Source: Cerrena zonata
Lineage: Eukaryota > Basidiomycota > Agaricomycetes > Polyporales > Cerrenaceae
Assembly: GCA_038087015.1 (NCBI GenBank)
Contig: JASBNA010000091.1
Coordinates: 62,001 to 126,000, forward strand
Length of the DNA: 64,000 nucleotides
Direction: 5' to 3'
Positions within the stretch are counted from its first letter, which is position 1, and each line of letters starts with the position of its first letter. The notes beneath the pieces are model-generated. The model searched no databases and was not told where the DNA came from. It saw only the letters and a program-made list of their open reading frames with translations. A program made the position numbers and the translations under genes. Below, piece by piece: positions 32,144-43,953 of the stretch.

Positions 32144-32540
32144 ATTAATATCAATTGGTGTTGTAAATGGATAAGAATTGAAAAATTCAAGTAGAAAGTC
32201 TTTTTCTTTTATAACTCTAAACAGTGTGGCTGATATTCCCCACTAAAACCGGAACAAACACCGAGCAGAAACCGACGGATCGCTCGATCTCGGATCAACA
32301 TGTCTACGAATTACAATCATAAATATTTATAAATAAAAATAACGTCATTATTATCATAATATAGTAAGCCGTGAATTAAAAATTGGTCCTCGTGCCCCTG
32401 AGGAGAATATAGTTCTAGAGTGAAAAAAAAAAAATGAAAACTGAAGAAAACCACAAGTTGTACGATTTCAGTTTAAATACACGTTATAGGATACAACATT
32501 GTGCAATAGAGGGAAGTGAAAAATAAATAATGGTTCAACG
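32144..32540. promoter_or_regulatory. Region between the methyltransferase promoter and the RPM2 3' end
   Basis: GC-richer patch with CGATCG-type words near 32280-32300 and A-runs. No gene or clear motif. Confidence 0.45.
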
Positions 32541-35500
32541 TTAGTTGAGGTTATTGTGGGTGATGAAATCTTTGATAAAATTCAAATTGCTAGAGTCATT
32601 TAAGCTAGCAAAAGCATTTTGGAATTGTTTTAAGATGCGTATTTGATCTTCCGGAGATTTGACTTCTATTTCAAGGAAGAAGAAGTTGATTAGTTTTGAA
32701 AATCCGTAATCAAGATTAATAAATTTATGAATCAAGATGTTTAACCAATCATTAGCTTTCATGACCGTCAAAACCTTGATGATACTAATAAGATTGGCGG
32801 TAGTTAAAGTTCTATGATTAATTGATTTCAAGAACTTGAGGTAATTTTGAAAAGTTTTATTCAAAGGACCAGTATTCAAATTTAACTTATGGGATAATTG
32901 AGCAGCATTGGCAAAATGAGCCATGTTCAAGTTTATCAATTCTTCTTTGGACTTGAAGTAAGATTCATCATGTTTGAAATTTTCCAAAATCTTCTCTGTT
33001 GACCTTCCAGTAATGAGAAAATTGGCAACTTCTGGTAATGTGGAACATTTCATTTCAATTGGTTTGTAGTTTGCATTCTTTAAAGAGTACATGAACTCAG
33101 CAAATCTATAAGATTGATTAACCAGAGCAAATTTATCGATAAGAGGTGCAAATTTTTTCAAAGCGATTTCAAAATCACCTTTTGCAATATAGTAATTTAA
33201 TAACAGATGAACCAATTCGTTTGAATCAGAAATTTTCAAATTTTGTTTATTACTTAATTCAGTGAGTGATTTAAAGTACACTGTGAACTCATCAAATTTT
33301 TCTAATTCTAATAAACAGGTGCAAATTGCATTTGAAATTGAAAGGTCTGGCTTGGATTTCAAATTAGTATTTGAATTTATAATCGATGAATTGCTTTGAT
33401 ATAACGAATAAAGTGATTCAAATTGGCGTTTACTAATCAAACCAGTGAAAAAATATGATACCCACTCTTTGTTTGGATTCGATTTAATTAATGTGCTGAA
33501 GTTGTCAACCATCAAAGAATTGAAATACTTATTGGTAGAAGTTGATGAACACTTAGATAAATCAGCTAAAATTTGAGAATTTTTAAGTGAATCAATATTT
33601 GATTCATTAATTATAAACTTCAAAATATGGATATTCAATTTATCCAAATTATAATTGATAATATTGCCAATTAATTGAGACTTAACTTCATCATTTGTGA
33701 AGTTCAGTGCTAAAATTCTTGAAACGAAGGATTCTATTTTAATATCGTGATTTTTCATTAAATATTTCATCAAAAAATCTTGGTTAATAATCATTAGCCA
33801 AGTAGATTCATTAAACTTGTATCCTTTTTTGAATAAATCAATGAATTTATCAACACCGGCATTATAATTGAGTTGTAAAAAATGACTCAAATTTAAATTG
33901 TAGTCCGCATCAATGACCTTAGTTGATACATCTTGATTAATAGATATATCATCAAAGTTGCGACATGCTTCAATAATATCGTTAGTGAACTTGAAGCTTG
34001 GTGACGATTTAGCTAAATCGATAAGCTTAACAAAACTTGTGTTTAATTGTTGCTTAAACAACTTCACATCATCGTTAACCTCTAAATAATGATTTTCGCT
34101 ATCTTCGAATTCATTGATTAAGAGAGATTGATACTGAATTATTTTATTCAAATCTTGAATTTCTAACTCATCACCAATAGTCATTAAATGACGCATGATC
34201 AACATTAAGCCATAAATATTATTAGAATCCAATTTAAAGGCTGCAAACCCTTTGGCAACCATTAAAGAATCGAGAATTATATTAGCATGAGATTCATTAC
34301 CAACAAGAAAATGGCTCATTTCAGAGATGAAAGAATTCAAATAATTTGATTCATGAGAATAATGGCTGGATTGGGATTCAATTAAGTTCCACATTAATGA
34401 ATAATAGTAATCATTTTTATTGGATAAACTACCTTGATAAAGGTAAGAACAAATTTTTTTCAAGATTTGGATATCATAAATCAAATGATTCTTCAATAAG
34501 ATTTCTTTGATAATCTGGAAAACTCTTTCATGATCGCCAATGTCAATTGATAAGCTGACTAAGAAATCACGACATTGAATTTTCTTATTATTTAAGAAGA
34601 TCGAGGTTAAATTTTCATGATTTGAATAATCTTGATAATCTTTACGGATTGCCAAATGATCATATAATTTCCAAATATTTTGATACTGGGTTGATTGTAA
34701 CTTTGTTAATTTCTGGATTTGATTCAATTTAGTAAATTCGTCAGTTTCATTTTGATGAACATTGATCAATTCATGACTGCGAATGTTATAATTATTAATC
34801 ATGTTGTTGATTAATTCATTATAATATTCAACAGTCAATTCAGGAAGGTATGCAATGTTATTAAATTTATTCATTAAGTTAAAAGATTTATCACAACTTT
34901 CAATATCACCTGGAATAATGATTGATTCTAAAAACACTGAAATCAAAGTACTGACATCTTTTTTCAATAAAGTTCTGGAAGGCTTTTGTTCTGAAGATCC
35001 AGCAGTGGCATTGATTGAATTTTTATAATCAATTAAAATATCATCGAGGAAGCTGACTGCAAGTGATTTATTATGAGAGTTCATCAAAGAATTGATGACG
35101 ACTGAATATATTTGGAATTCATACTCATTTAATTCAGGTAAAATTTGAGCATTATTTTTGTAAGATGAATAGACAGTTTGAATGAAAGAATAGACCTCAT
35201 CATTAGAATAATTAAGATATTGAGATAAGTATTGAGATAAGTTAATTAAACCGACATAGTATTGACCATCATTATTGATATTGAAAACTAAAGGTAAAAT
35301 TTTCTTTAACAAATCTGGAGTTAATAAGTTTGGATGAACATTAAGAATTGAAATCAAACTTGGTAAAATGATATGTAAATCTAATTGGTCAATTTTTGAA
35401 ATTGACATTAATAAATCAATACCAATTTGACAAAATTCTTGACCTTGAACAAACATTTCATTATAGTTAACTTGAGGAATATTCTTAAAATGGGTTAAAT

Positions 35501-36419
35501 TAATACAATCGAGACTACCTTTGAAAATTCCTTGAAGAACAATTGAGAAAGTGGCATTATTTGGTTTCAATTGAGCATTAGAATTGGCTGAAACTAAAAT
35601 ATCTTGATAAACAGTAAGCAAATTTGTGAGACGAGATTCAATAGCTTGAATAGATGAATCATCGTTATCCAAAGAACGTTCATTGATTGAAGCCAAAATG
35701 ATATTATAAACGTCGATTGACGAGCAAGGTAAATCATTTCGTTTCAAAGATTGATACAAAGGATAAATGATATTTAAATCACTTGATGATTTACTATTAT
35801 TATAGATACTAATGATTTGATTGACTTGAGTAGTTAAGAACTGAGATTCAAAGCTAGGTTCGGGGTTTGAAAGTTCAATTTTTTCAATTTCCTCCAGCAG
35901 TTCTTGAATATTGGATTGGGGGATTTCAGCAGTAGCAGAAGCATCCTTTTGATGACGAGTGCAAGTAGAAAAGAACCGTTTTGGACATAAAGTGGGTTGA
36001 ATACCAGACGATGTAAAGCTTAAATCATTTGAAAGATTTTTCAAGAAATGGATACTAGAGTTGATTTCTTTATTGACTTTTGAAATGAAGAACTTGGAAG
36101 CATCGTCTAGTAGCACATCTTCCGGTTGATCCTCTAATTCATGTTGTTGGTGTTGGTTATTGTTTTTCGATTTTTTATTCTTTTCGGCGTCATGACTGAA
36201 AATGGTATAATATAATCCGTAATGGCCAGAATCAATACTTAAAAAGTACCGGCTGTGGTTGGAGGAGGTATAATGAGGGTCATTTGGCCAATACTTGGTA
36301 TAAAAATTGTTAAAATGAAAATTTACTAGCGATTGATTGTTCAAGTATGGATAGGCAGATTGAAAGAATGATATCTTTTCACCACATTTTGCTTGTTTGA
36401 TAAACGTTGAAAACACCAT
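32541..36419 (-). CDS. RPM2: RPM2, protein subunit of mitochondrial RNase P
   Basis: Needed for 5' processing of mitochondrial tRNAs. In S. cerevisiae it also has cytoplasmic P-body and transcription roles. The single 1292-residue frame is dominated by helical repeats of PPR type. The N-terminus (SFFQSAYPYLNNQSLVN) matches the SFF-S-YQYL-LVN block I recall from Rpm2, and a mitochondrial-like RFFSTC element lies near residue 148. The Asn/Ser-rich helical body and length (about 1200 in S. cerevisiae) fit. The call rests on the N-terminal match plus size, so another large mitochondrial PPR protein is the alternative. Confidence 0.75.
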   Translation of the reverse strand: MVFSTFIKQAKCGEKISFFQSAYPYLNNQSLVNFHFNNFYTKYWPNDPHYTSSNHSRYFLSIDSGHYGLYYTIFSHDAEKNKKSKNNNQHQQHELEDQPEDVLLDDASKFFISKVNKEINSSIHFLKNLSNDLSFTSSGIQPTLCPKRFFSTCTRHQKDASATAEIPQSNIQELLEEIEKIELSNPEPSFESQFLTTQVNQIISIYNNSKSSSDLNIIYPLYQSLKRNDLPCSSIDVYNIILASINERSLDNDDSSIQAIESRLTNLLTVYQDILVSANSNAQLKPNNATFSIVLQGIFKGSLDCINLTHFKNIPQVNYNEMFVQGQEFCQIGIDLLMSISKIDQLDLHIILPSLISILNVHPNLLTPDLLKKILPLVFNINNDGQYYVGLINLSQYLSQYLNYSNDEVYSFIQTVYSSYKNNAQILPELNEYEFQIYSVVINSLMNSHNKSLAVSFLDDILIDYKNSINATAGSSEQKPSRTLLKKDVSTLISVFLESIIIPGDIESCDKSFNLMNKFNNIAYLPELTVEYYNELINNMINNYNIRSHELINVHQNETDEFTKLNQIQKLTKLQSTQYQNIWKLYDHLAIRKDYQDYSNHENLTSIFLNNKKIQCRDFLVSLSIDIGDHERVFQIIKEILLKNHLIYDIQILKKICSYLYQGSLSNKNDYYYSLMWNLIESQSSHYSHESNYLNSFISEMSHFLVGNESHANIILDSLMVAKGFAAFKLDSNNIYGLMLIMRHLMTIGDELEIQDLNKIIQYQSLLINEFEDSENHYLEVNDDVKLFKQQLNTSFVKLIDLAKSSPSFKFTNDIIEACRNFDDISINQDVSTKVIDADYNLNLSHFLQLNYNAGVDKFIDLFKKGYKFNESTWLMIINQDFLMKYLMKNHDIKIESFVSRILALNFTNDEVKSQLIGNIINYNLDKLNIHILKFIINESNIDSLKNSQILADLSKCSSTSTNKYFNSLMVDNFSTLIKSNPNKEWVSYFFTGLISKRQFESLYSLYQSNSSIINSNTNLKSKPDLSISNAICTCLLELEKFDEFTVYFKSLTELSNKQNLKISDSNELVHLLLNYYIAKGDFEIALKKFAPLIDKFALVNQSYRFAEFMYSLKNANYKPIEMKCSTLPEVANFLITGRSTEKILENFKHDESYFKSKEELINLNMAHFANAAQLSHKLNLNTGPLNKTFQNYLKFLKSINHRTLTTANLISIIKVLTVMKANDWLNILIHKFINLDYGFSKLINFFFLEIEVKSPEDQIRILKQFQNAFASLNDSSNLNFIKDFITHNNLN

Positions 36420-37155
36420 CTTGTACTTCTATTACTGGACCATGCTAGTGATACACCAAGTTCATATAATATGAATAGATCGAGTTATTCTGATTTACCA
36501 GTTAAAACAGATTTTTTTCTCTGGCGGCTAGCTTAAAATATAGCAAAAATAAAAGAAAATCTCCAATATTCCCCTTAGTCAATTTCAGAATAGGATCCCG
36601 TTCTTTAGCCCAATCAAAAGCAAACTATTCTAGTATTAGTTAAGAGCATCCAATTTACAGCGGCAATTCTTACAATTTGAGTGGGCACTTAATTTAAACC
36701 GTGATGGAGATGGGAATAAAACGGGTTTTTTGTGTACAATGAAAAAATTGTTTTATTTTTTTTTTAATTAGCTTTTTTTTTTTTAATTAGCTTTTTTAAG
36801 CTTCTTTTTTTGATTTGTTAGCAGCTTCTCCGTATAATGGATTTTCGGGGAAACCTGATTGGTGAGTTTGTATGGGTGTATGGGTGTAATTCCGGCTAGT
36901 CCACCCGTTGCGGAAGCGTCTTAAACCCGAAGGCCCGATCCAGACGCCGGGAAGACTCGGAATGAGTCACTTCTGGTACTGGGATTTTTTGGTGTACGGA
37001 TGTAGGCGGGGTTTGAGTTTTTGACAATTTGACAATTTGTCAATTTTTGCAACCCAAAAAAAAGCGCAAAAAAGGGCACGACATTTTTAGCGCAAAACTA
37101 CATTTATATTAAAGGTGGAAGGACATGGATGTCCATTTTGATTATTTATAATATT
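36420..37155. other. 736-bp region between RPM2 and UFO1, with GC-rich patch and telomere-core motif
   Basis: Repeats of TTTTTTTAATTAGC at about 36755-36800, a GC-rich patch (36890-36960) with TGAGTCA (Gcn4-type site) at 36964-36970, the motif TTTGGTGTACGGATGTA at 36988-37004 (telomere-core match), and a GACAATTTGACAATTTGTC repeat near 37023. An ATG-less minus-strand frame at 36796-36966 looks protein-like (see findings). Confidence 0.5.
36988..37004 (+). promoter_or_regulatory. Telomere-core (Rap1-type) motif TTTGGTGTACGGATGTA
   Basis: Shares TTGGTGTACGGATGT with the C. albicans telomere repeat as I know it. In CUG-clade yeasts Rap1 binds such sequence. Placement upstream of RPM2 suggests a regulatory use, which is inference. 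Confidence 0.5.
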
Positions 37156-39252
37156 CTATTGGTCTATTAGAGACAATTCGATGATCCTTCGTAACTGCTC
37201 TTCCTCGTCATCAGGAGTGTCGGGGGGAGGGGTGTGTTTCGACGATGAGGACCCTTCAGCATCGATTAGATCATCGAGATTCCATTGATCTCGTTGTAAT
37301 TGTTTTTTTCGTTCTTCTTCTTGTTTTGACATCTCAAGCACTAACCTCAATTGCTCCTCTTCATCCAATTGTGTGGGCTTGTTAGGTTTGAAACTCTCAC
37401 TCATTGCTAGCGCGACGCTCAATTCGTCATCTTCGTTATCGTATTTGATTCCGTTATACTTATCTACCAATAATGCTTCTTTCTCTTACCATGTTCATCG
37501 CGATCAAAATCATCCATTTGATCTTTGATGCTCTGGTATACCAATTGCTTATTCAGCCATTGAGGCCCAACGTTGACTCTTCTCTTGACGTTGGATAATG
37601 ACTTTTCTTGTTCTCCGAATTCAAAATACTGAACTATATCCAAACACACAATTACCCCACAAGGTTAGTTTTTCGTCTTCACTTAATCGAATTGATCCCG
37701 TGCTGGCAGCTATGTTATTGAAATGGTTAAATTTTTTCGGAAACTTGACTGAAACCTCTCGTAAGTACTCTCCTGTATGGACATTGTATAAATTAGTGAA
37801 CCCGTTATAGCCAGAAATTAATAAGACACTGCTATTGAATGCGATTTCTTTGACATAGCAGTCAGTTTCACCCTCTGGTACTGTGACTTGAGGATGATAT
37901 TTACTAAATATTGGCTCGACAACAGTCTGAACTTGTATTCTTGAATTTGAATCTCGAATATTCCATATTATCACCTTATTACTGGATAATATTATCCCAT
38001 AATAAAGTGCATCTCCTCCAACCACTGTATCATCGTAGTTGTTCAATCGGTAATCCAGACACGTTTGTAATTTACCATCTACTATATATCCATCTTCATT
38101 TGAAATTTTTAGACTTTTATACTTTGGCTCCTTTGGATTTTGATAATTTATCACTTCAATTAAATTCTCACACCACATTATTATATTGGATCCTCCGTAG
38201 TCAAGATCAAGTTTACATCGTTCCACGTAATTCGCTGGTATCTTGATATCGATATCAATCATTTCTAATGTGTAAAAATTCAAAATGAAAACTTTTGTAA
38301 GACCCACTACAATAATCGATTTCTTGAAGTCGGACTTTATTTGATGAATACCTTCGGGCAACGCTAGCCTCTTGATTAGCTTACCTCCAATAGTCCAAAA
38401 TTTTAAGATCCCTGATCTTGATGAAGTTATAATATCAACAGCCTCTTTATGCTTATCGTTAAGCTTTTTGATTTCAACTGACGTTATTTCATCCAATCTT
38501 GGATTGATTCCTTCTCTTTCGTCTTCGGGATCAAGCAATTGTAGAGTGGATATCCTGGCTGACCCTGAACTAGTTGAAGTATTTAAGTTTTTCAAGAAAA
38601 TTTCATTATCGTCATTCACCATCAAAAGATAATTCCAATTCATGACAACTTTCTTCAATCGGAAAATTAGCTCATTTCCAGGTATGAAAATTTGATTTTT
38701 ACCATCATTAAGATTGGTTATTATGATACCTCCACTACCTAACGACATGGCCATCAAACGGTTTTGATCAAAATTGGTCAATAAGTTACCAATGTGGTCA
38801 TATACCCCACTATTGGTTATCAATTGATAAGTCCGGTGAATCCCCGTTCCTTTATTCCATTTTTTTAACACTTTCATTCTATTGAAATACTCGATAATCC
38901 ATTGTCTAGACCCTGATACGGAGGCAAATTGGGACCCAGTCCCAAACTTGGTGGTAAATGACTTTGACCATGTAGTTTTATCCAGCACAGCTCGGTTCCA
39001 ATGCTTACAAACTAACCTAAGTGAACTTAGTTGACTTGGATCAAGATTTGCAAAAATTTGCACCAAAACTTCTAGTGGCAAATCGTTAACCGAAGCCCTC
39101 ACTATATCTTCTTCTACCGGCTCATTGGAAATAGCAGATGGTCCCTCATACCTATTTATCGTATCAGTAATGGTATTTCCCAAGAAATCAGTGGTTATCG
39201 AGGATTCCACCGAAACGTGGTTTGAAAATGTTTTGTTTGGATGGTCTGGCAT
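37156..39252 (-). CDS. UFO1: UFO1, F-box protein with C-terminal ubiquitin-interacting motifs (two frameshifts)
   Basis: Substrate receptor of the SCF ubiquitin ligase. About 698 aa in three pieces: 39252 to about 37635, then to about 37480, then to 37156. One extra and one missing base cancel, so the total length stays divisible by three. F-box at residues 56-97 (LPLEVLVQIFANLD ... LVCKHWNRAV), a beta-propeller-like middle, and three UIMs at the end (DELSVALAMSES, EEQLRLVLEMSKQ, EEQLRRIIELSL). F-box plus a row of UIMs is the distinctive Ufo1 layout. In yeast Ufo1 targets Ho endonuclease and Cdc42-linked proteins. Confidence 0.85.
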
Positions 39253-39270
39253 GCTCTATATTCTCACCTT

Positions 39271-39423
39271 TTAAGCAAACTTGTTGACCGGAGATACTTC
39301 TTCAATGCTCTTCCACCACTCTAACGACTGTCTTGGTGTGAATATGATCCCCCACAAAGCTTTGACTTCGTCTTTGAGTTCAAATATCTCTTGAAGCGAT
39401 GGAGTTAGATCAACCGGGTCTAT
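39271..39423 (-). other. Orphan protein-like C-terminal reading frame upstream of UFO1
   Basis: 50 codons open from just after a TAG, reading DPVDLTPSLQEIFELKDEV and then a Trp-containing LWGIIFTPRQSLEWW block, to a TAA. The composition is strongly protein-like and the codons are not AT-biased. It has no ATG, so it must be a 3' exon, a gene broken by an indel, or a relic. It lies 18 nt upstream of the UFO1 ATG on the same strand. Family unknown to me. Confidence 0.4.
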
Positions 39424-39794
39424 CTATGAGTAATATTTTTTTCCGTAGTTCACGGGACCCGTACACCCAAATTTGGGGAAATCTAAAAAAGCAAAATAAT
39501 GCTACTTTCGTTGCAACAATTGCTTTTCAAACACAATTTTTGCAGTCTTTTTTTGAAAAACAATTCTAACCTTTGAATTGTCCAATAATGGACTTATTTT
39601 ACTCACATAATGTGCTGTTGTGAACTCGATTGTAGCACCTCGACTCGGAACACACTGGAACTTTGAGAATTAGATCTTGAGCTCGGTGAAAAATTTTTTG
39701 AACGAAAAAAAGATGTTGAAAATTTTTGAGTTTTTGAACTTTCAAATAGCTTTTATAATAACTTATACTCTTCACTGATACCAAACATTTAGAT
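39424..39794. promoter_or_regulatory. CLU1 promoter region
   Basis: Contains CCCGTACACCC at 39458-39468 (reverse GGGTGTACGGG, telomere-core variant), plus A/T tracts near the CLU1 start. No further gene is seen. Confidence 0.45.
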
Positions 39795-42700
39795 ATGTCT
39801 ACTTCTGGTGAAGGTAATGGTGGTGCTGCTCCTGCAGAGAACCAACCACAACAAGAAGAGGTTAAAGTCATTACTTTAAAGATCCAATTACCTTCTTCCA
39901 TCTCCCCACAGAATCAAACTGTTGATGTTAATTCATCCCTTTCGGAAAACTTGGGTGATATTAAACAGTCCTTGACCATTATTCCAGCTTGCCAACATCT
40001 TACAAGCTACGATATTGTCTTCAAAGGTATTAAGCTTACTGAAATTTTCGACGACGCAGCTGATTTGGAGAGTATTTTATCGCAATTGGAATTACCTATT
40101 GAGACTCTTGATATTTTGAACTTATCTTTGAAGGAGAAACCTTACAATTTGAGTGGTGTTTATGAACATATTCTCAAGTTTAGAGAAGTTATTGGCTTGC
40201 ACTTTTTGGACAGAACTGCTTCAGATTTGGGTGTTGCCGGGGGTCTTTCCAAGTTCAATGACGTCGAATTAACTGAAGTTAAACAAAATGAAAATTCTAA
40301 AGAATCTACTCCAGAAGAAGGTGTAAATGATGAAAAAGAACCAGAAGTGGAATTAAGCGATGAGGAAAAGGCTAATATCATCCGTGTCTCTGACCAATTT
40401 ATCTCTGGTGAAACTACTTCTATCTCTAACCATGGAAAATTTTCAAGTGTGATTAATGATTTGAAGATTCCAATTAAATCTTTGTCTATTTCCCAATGGT
40501 CTCCAGTCCCTCCAGCTCAAAAAACTAAAGGTGATTTGTTATACTTAACTTTACAAACTTTAGAAGGTGAAATCATTCATATAACATGTCATTTATCTGG
40601 TTTCTTTGTGAATAGATCTTCAACCGCTAGATTCAACCCAATTATCAAGATTAACGAAAAGGGTTCTTTCCATAAAGATTTCATCTTGTACAATTTGGTA
40701 AGTTCTATTTCCCCATTATTTGCTAAAACTATAGCTGAAAATGAATTAATGTTAGGTCAATCAACTAAATACCCTGAGACTTATTTATTACCAACCAACA
40801 CCCAATTATCTTATCCCTGGTTAGCCAATCCAGAAATTTCCATTGTTCAACCTGATTCTTCTAGAGCTCAATTACCTGCTATTTCTTTTGGTGTCGATGG
40901 TTCTGATTTTGTTAAAGATTGGAATGATGACTTCCAAGCTATTAAAGAATTACCTAAAGATACCATCAACCAAAGAATTTTAAGGGAAAGATTGATTAAC
41001 AAATCATTATTCGAATTTAAAAAAGTGGCCACCGAAACTGCCATTGAAATCATCAAAGGTAATCTTTCTTCTTTAAATCCTAATGAACAATACGACAGAC
41101 AAATTTATTTGAAGAATGGTGTTTTCTACTCCTTTAGTATTGATGCAACTGGTGCTTTTGAGAATACCGGTGATGATGAAGCTGCAAGATATGCTGCTTC
41201 TAAAGACTTGGCAGGGGTTAGAATTTTGAATCATATTGACGCTGATGGTATTCATAACTTGGTGACCTGTATTGTTGACTACTTAGGTGAAAGAATCATT
41301 TGTCAAGCTCCTGTACCAGGTATTTTCAATAGCCCTGAACCGGTTGATGAAGAAGGAGCTGAACCAGCTGATAAGGTTGCTTATGGTTTGACCACTGATC
41401 ACTCAAGTGTTTTAGCTAATGAAAAATTCAACAATGCTTTAAAACCAATCGCTCAAGCGTTACATGTGAAGCCACATTCTGTTGAACTTGAAAGTGGTGT
41501 CAAGTCCAATGGTGAACTTAACACTTCTAAAGACATCAAGGGTATTATCGGTACAGACGATCGTAAGTACGTTATTGATTTATACAGAACTACTCCACTC
41601 GATATTGAATTCATCGAAGCTCATTATGATGAATCAAAAGAAACTTCTTATCCTCATAGAGAAGCCGTAATTAGACACGAAGCTGTTGAAGAGTGGTATA
41701 AGAGAAAAGTTGCCGCTTTCTTAAAAGTTGAAACTGAACGTTTAGAAAAGGAAAGTAAACCTTTGGAAACCACTGAAGGGGAAAAACCTCAAATCAATAT
41801 CCTTACGATCAAATTGTTCTCAATCCTGATGTTTTCACTGGTGTCAATGAGACAAAGAAGAGCAAGAAGATGTTAGATACCTCTCCAACTTCATCAAGGA
41901 TAAATTGGTTGAAGAATTTTTGATCAAATCGGTAAATCTGTTGTTCCATTTGACGGTAATAACTTGACTGATGTCTTACATAGACAAGGTATCAACATGA
42001 GATACTTAGGTATTCTTGCTGAACAATGTTTAGTCAAAAAAGACGCCAGATTAGCTGAAATCGAGGAATCTTCAAAAGCTAATCTTGAAAAAGTCGAAGC
42101 CAAAAAAGCTGATGATGCTAAAAAGGCTGAAGAAGAAAAAGCCAAATCTCCAGAGACCAGACAAAAGGAAGCTGAGGAAAAAGCTAAGAATGAAGCCGAA
42201 GAAGCTAAGGATGAAAATAAAGAAAAAGAACAAACCAGTCTCGAACATTGATTCCTCAGTTTCTCATTACAACGCTCTTTACAAGGTCCTTGTTCAAGAA
42301 ATGGTTGCCAGAGCTGTTAAACATTTATTACGTAAATTAGGTAAACTTGTACCAGTTTACTTGAAAAATGAATTTGTTTCTCATTTCCATAACTGTTTAT
42401 TTGGAGCAGGAATCAATGAAAATCCTGACGTCCAAATTGAGGATGTTTTGAAGTCTTTCTACAGTGAAGAAGACTTTGAATTTTCTAAGTTGAACACTGC
42501 AAGTGTTTTAGAATTAATCAAATCCGAAGTCTTCGTTCGTTATAGATACGATTTACCAAATAACTGGAATAGTGACTTAATTAGACCATTACAGTTATTC
42601 AGAGAAATTGCTCTTAAATTTGGTATTCAATGGAAAGCGCAAGATTACGGTTTTACCAAAGAAAGCTTTGATGCTATCAAAGACAAATTATCTATTCAAT

Positions 42701-43809
42701 CTCAAGTTGTTGAAACTACCAAAACCAAAAAGAATAAGAAGAAACATTCCAAGGACCAACAACAAGTTGTTGAAGTTGTTACTCCACGTACTACCATCTT
42801 CGTTGCAGATGATATTGTGAATTTCGTCCCTATCGTTAAAGACTCTACTTATAAGGCTCTTTTACTTGATGAAATTTTCGAAACTGCTAGACTCCAAATT
42901 TACAAGGGTGATACTGAAATTGGTGTTAACTTATTGACTGAATTGGCTTCAATCTATGAACAAGTTTATGGTGGTGTTCATCAACAAACCACTAAATTCA
43001 ACTCACTTTTAGCACAATCATATGCTGACTTAGGATTCAAGACCGAAGCTTGTAATGTTGCTCGTAAGGCATGTATTTTAAGTGAGAGAACCAACGGTTT
43101 TGATTCTTATGAAACCATTACCAATTACATTAACGCAGCATTTTTGGAAGCTGCAAATGGTGACTTTGTTAATGCTTTCCACTTGTACAAAAAGGCTTTT
43201 GATGATTGGAGCTTCGTTTTTGGTGAAGGACATCCATCATCTGTCAATACTTTATCTAATTTAGCTGAAATTTTAGGTGAACATAAATTATTCAAACAAT
43301 CTGAAAAATTCTATTTAGCTGCTATTGAAGCTTCTGATAAATTAAATGATGATTCCTCTTCTATCAGTACCATGCTTAGATACAAATATGCATTTGTCTT
43401 ATTACAAGAAGGTAAATATGAAGAATCCTTAAAAGTTTTCAAAAAAGTTGCTGAAGGTCTTGATAAATTAGTTGGACCAGAAGACCGTTTGAATAAAGAT
43501 GTTTCCGCATTGGTTGGTAACATTGGTACTTACTTAGCATATAATGAACATCAAGCTGCAGAAAAGAGAAAAGTGTTAGCTCAACAAGCCGCAGCTCATA
43601 AGGGTAAGTTTAAAGTTAAATCAGTTACTGAAGCTCCATCTGCACCAGTCAAGAGTGGTAAGAAAGCAAAGAAACAATCAGCCCAACCAAATCCCGAAAT
43701 TGCCACTCAATCTGTTGATGATATTTTAAATTTCATTGAAGGTTCATCTAAAGGTAAAAAAAATGGTAAAAAGCTCAAAGAAATCAAAAAAGTAAATAGT
43801 TATCAATAA
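39795..43809 (+). CDS. CLU1: CLU1 (TIF31), clustered-mitochondria protein (four clustered frameshifts)
   Basis: Conserved cytosolic protein needed for mitochondrial distribution that binds mRNA of mitochondrial proteins and co-purifies with eIF3. About 1338 aa. The N-terminal ubiquitin-like CLU_N domain (ITLKIQLPSS ...), the CLU domain (about 320-600) and C-terminal TPR repeats (about 1000-1200, KTEACNVARKACILSERTNG) are all present. Reading is intact to about 41815 and again from about 42240. Between them four single-base changes (near 41815, 41865, 41915 and 42230; three missing, one extra) are needed. Such clustering in an otherwise perfect 4-kb gene points to local sequence error. Divergent from UFO1. 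Confidence 0.9.
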
Positions 43810-43953
43810 ATCCTGTAATTAGTTATTATAAAAGTGAATATCATGTCATGAAAATAATTTGTATAAAGTTATATAGAAATGAAAATCTTTACTATTCATA
43901 AATAAAGTGAATATGTTATAAAATGTGTATATACATTAGAGCATATCTATTGT

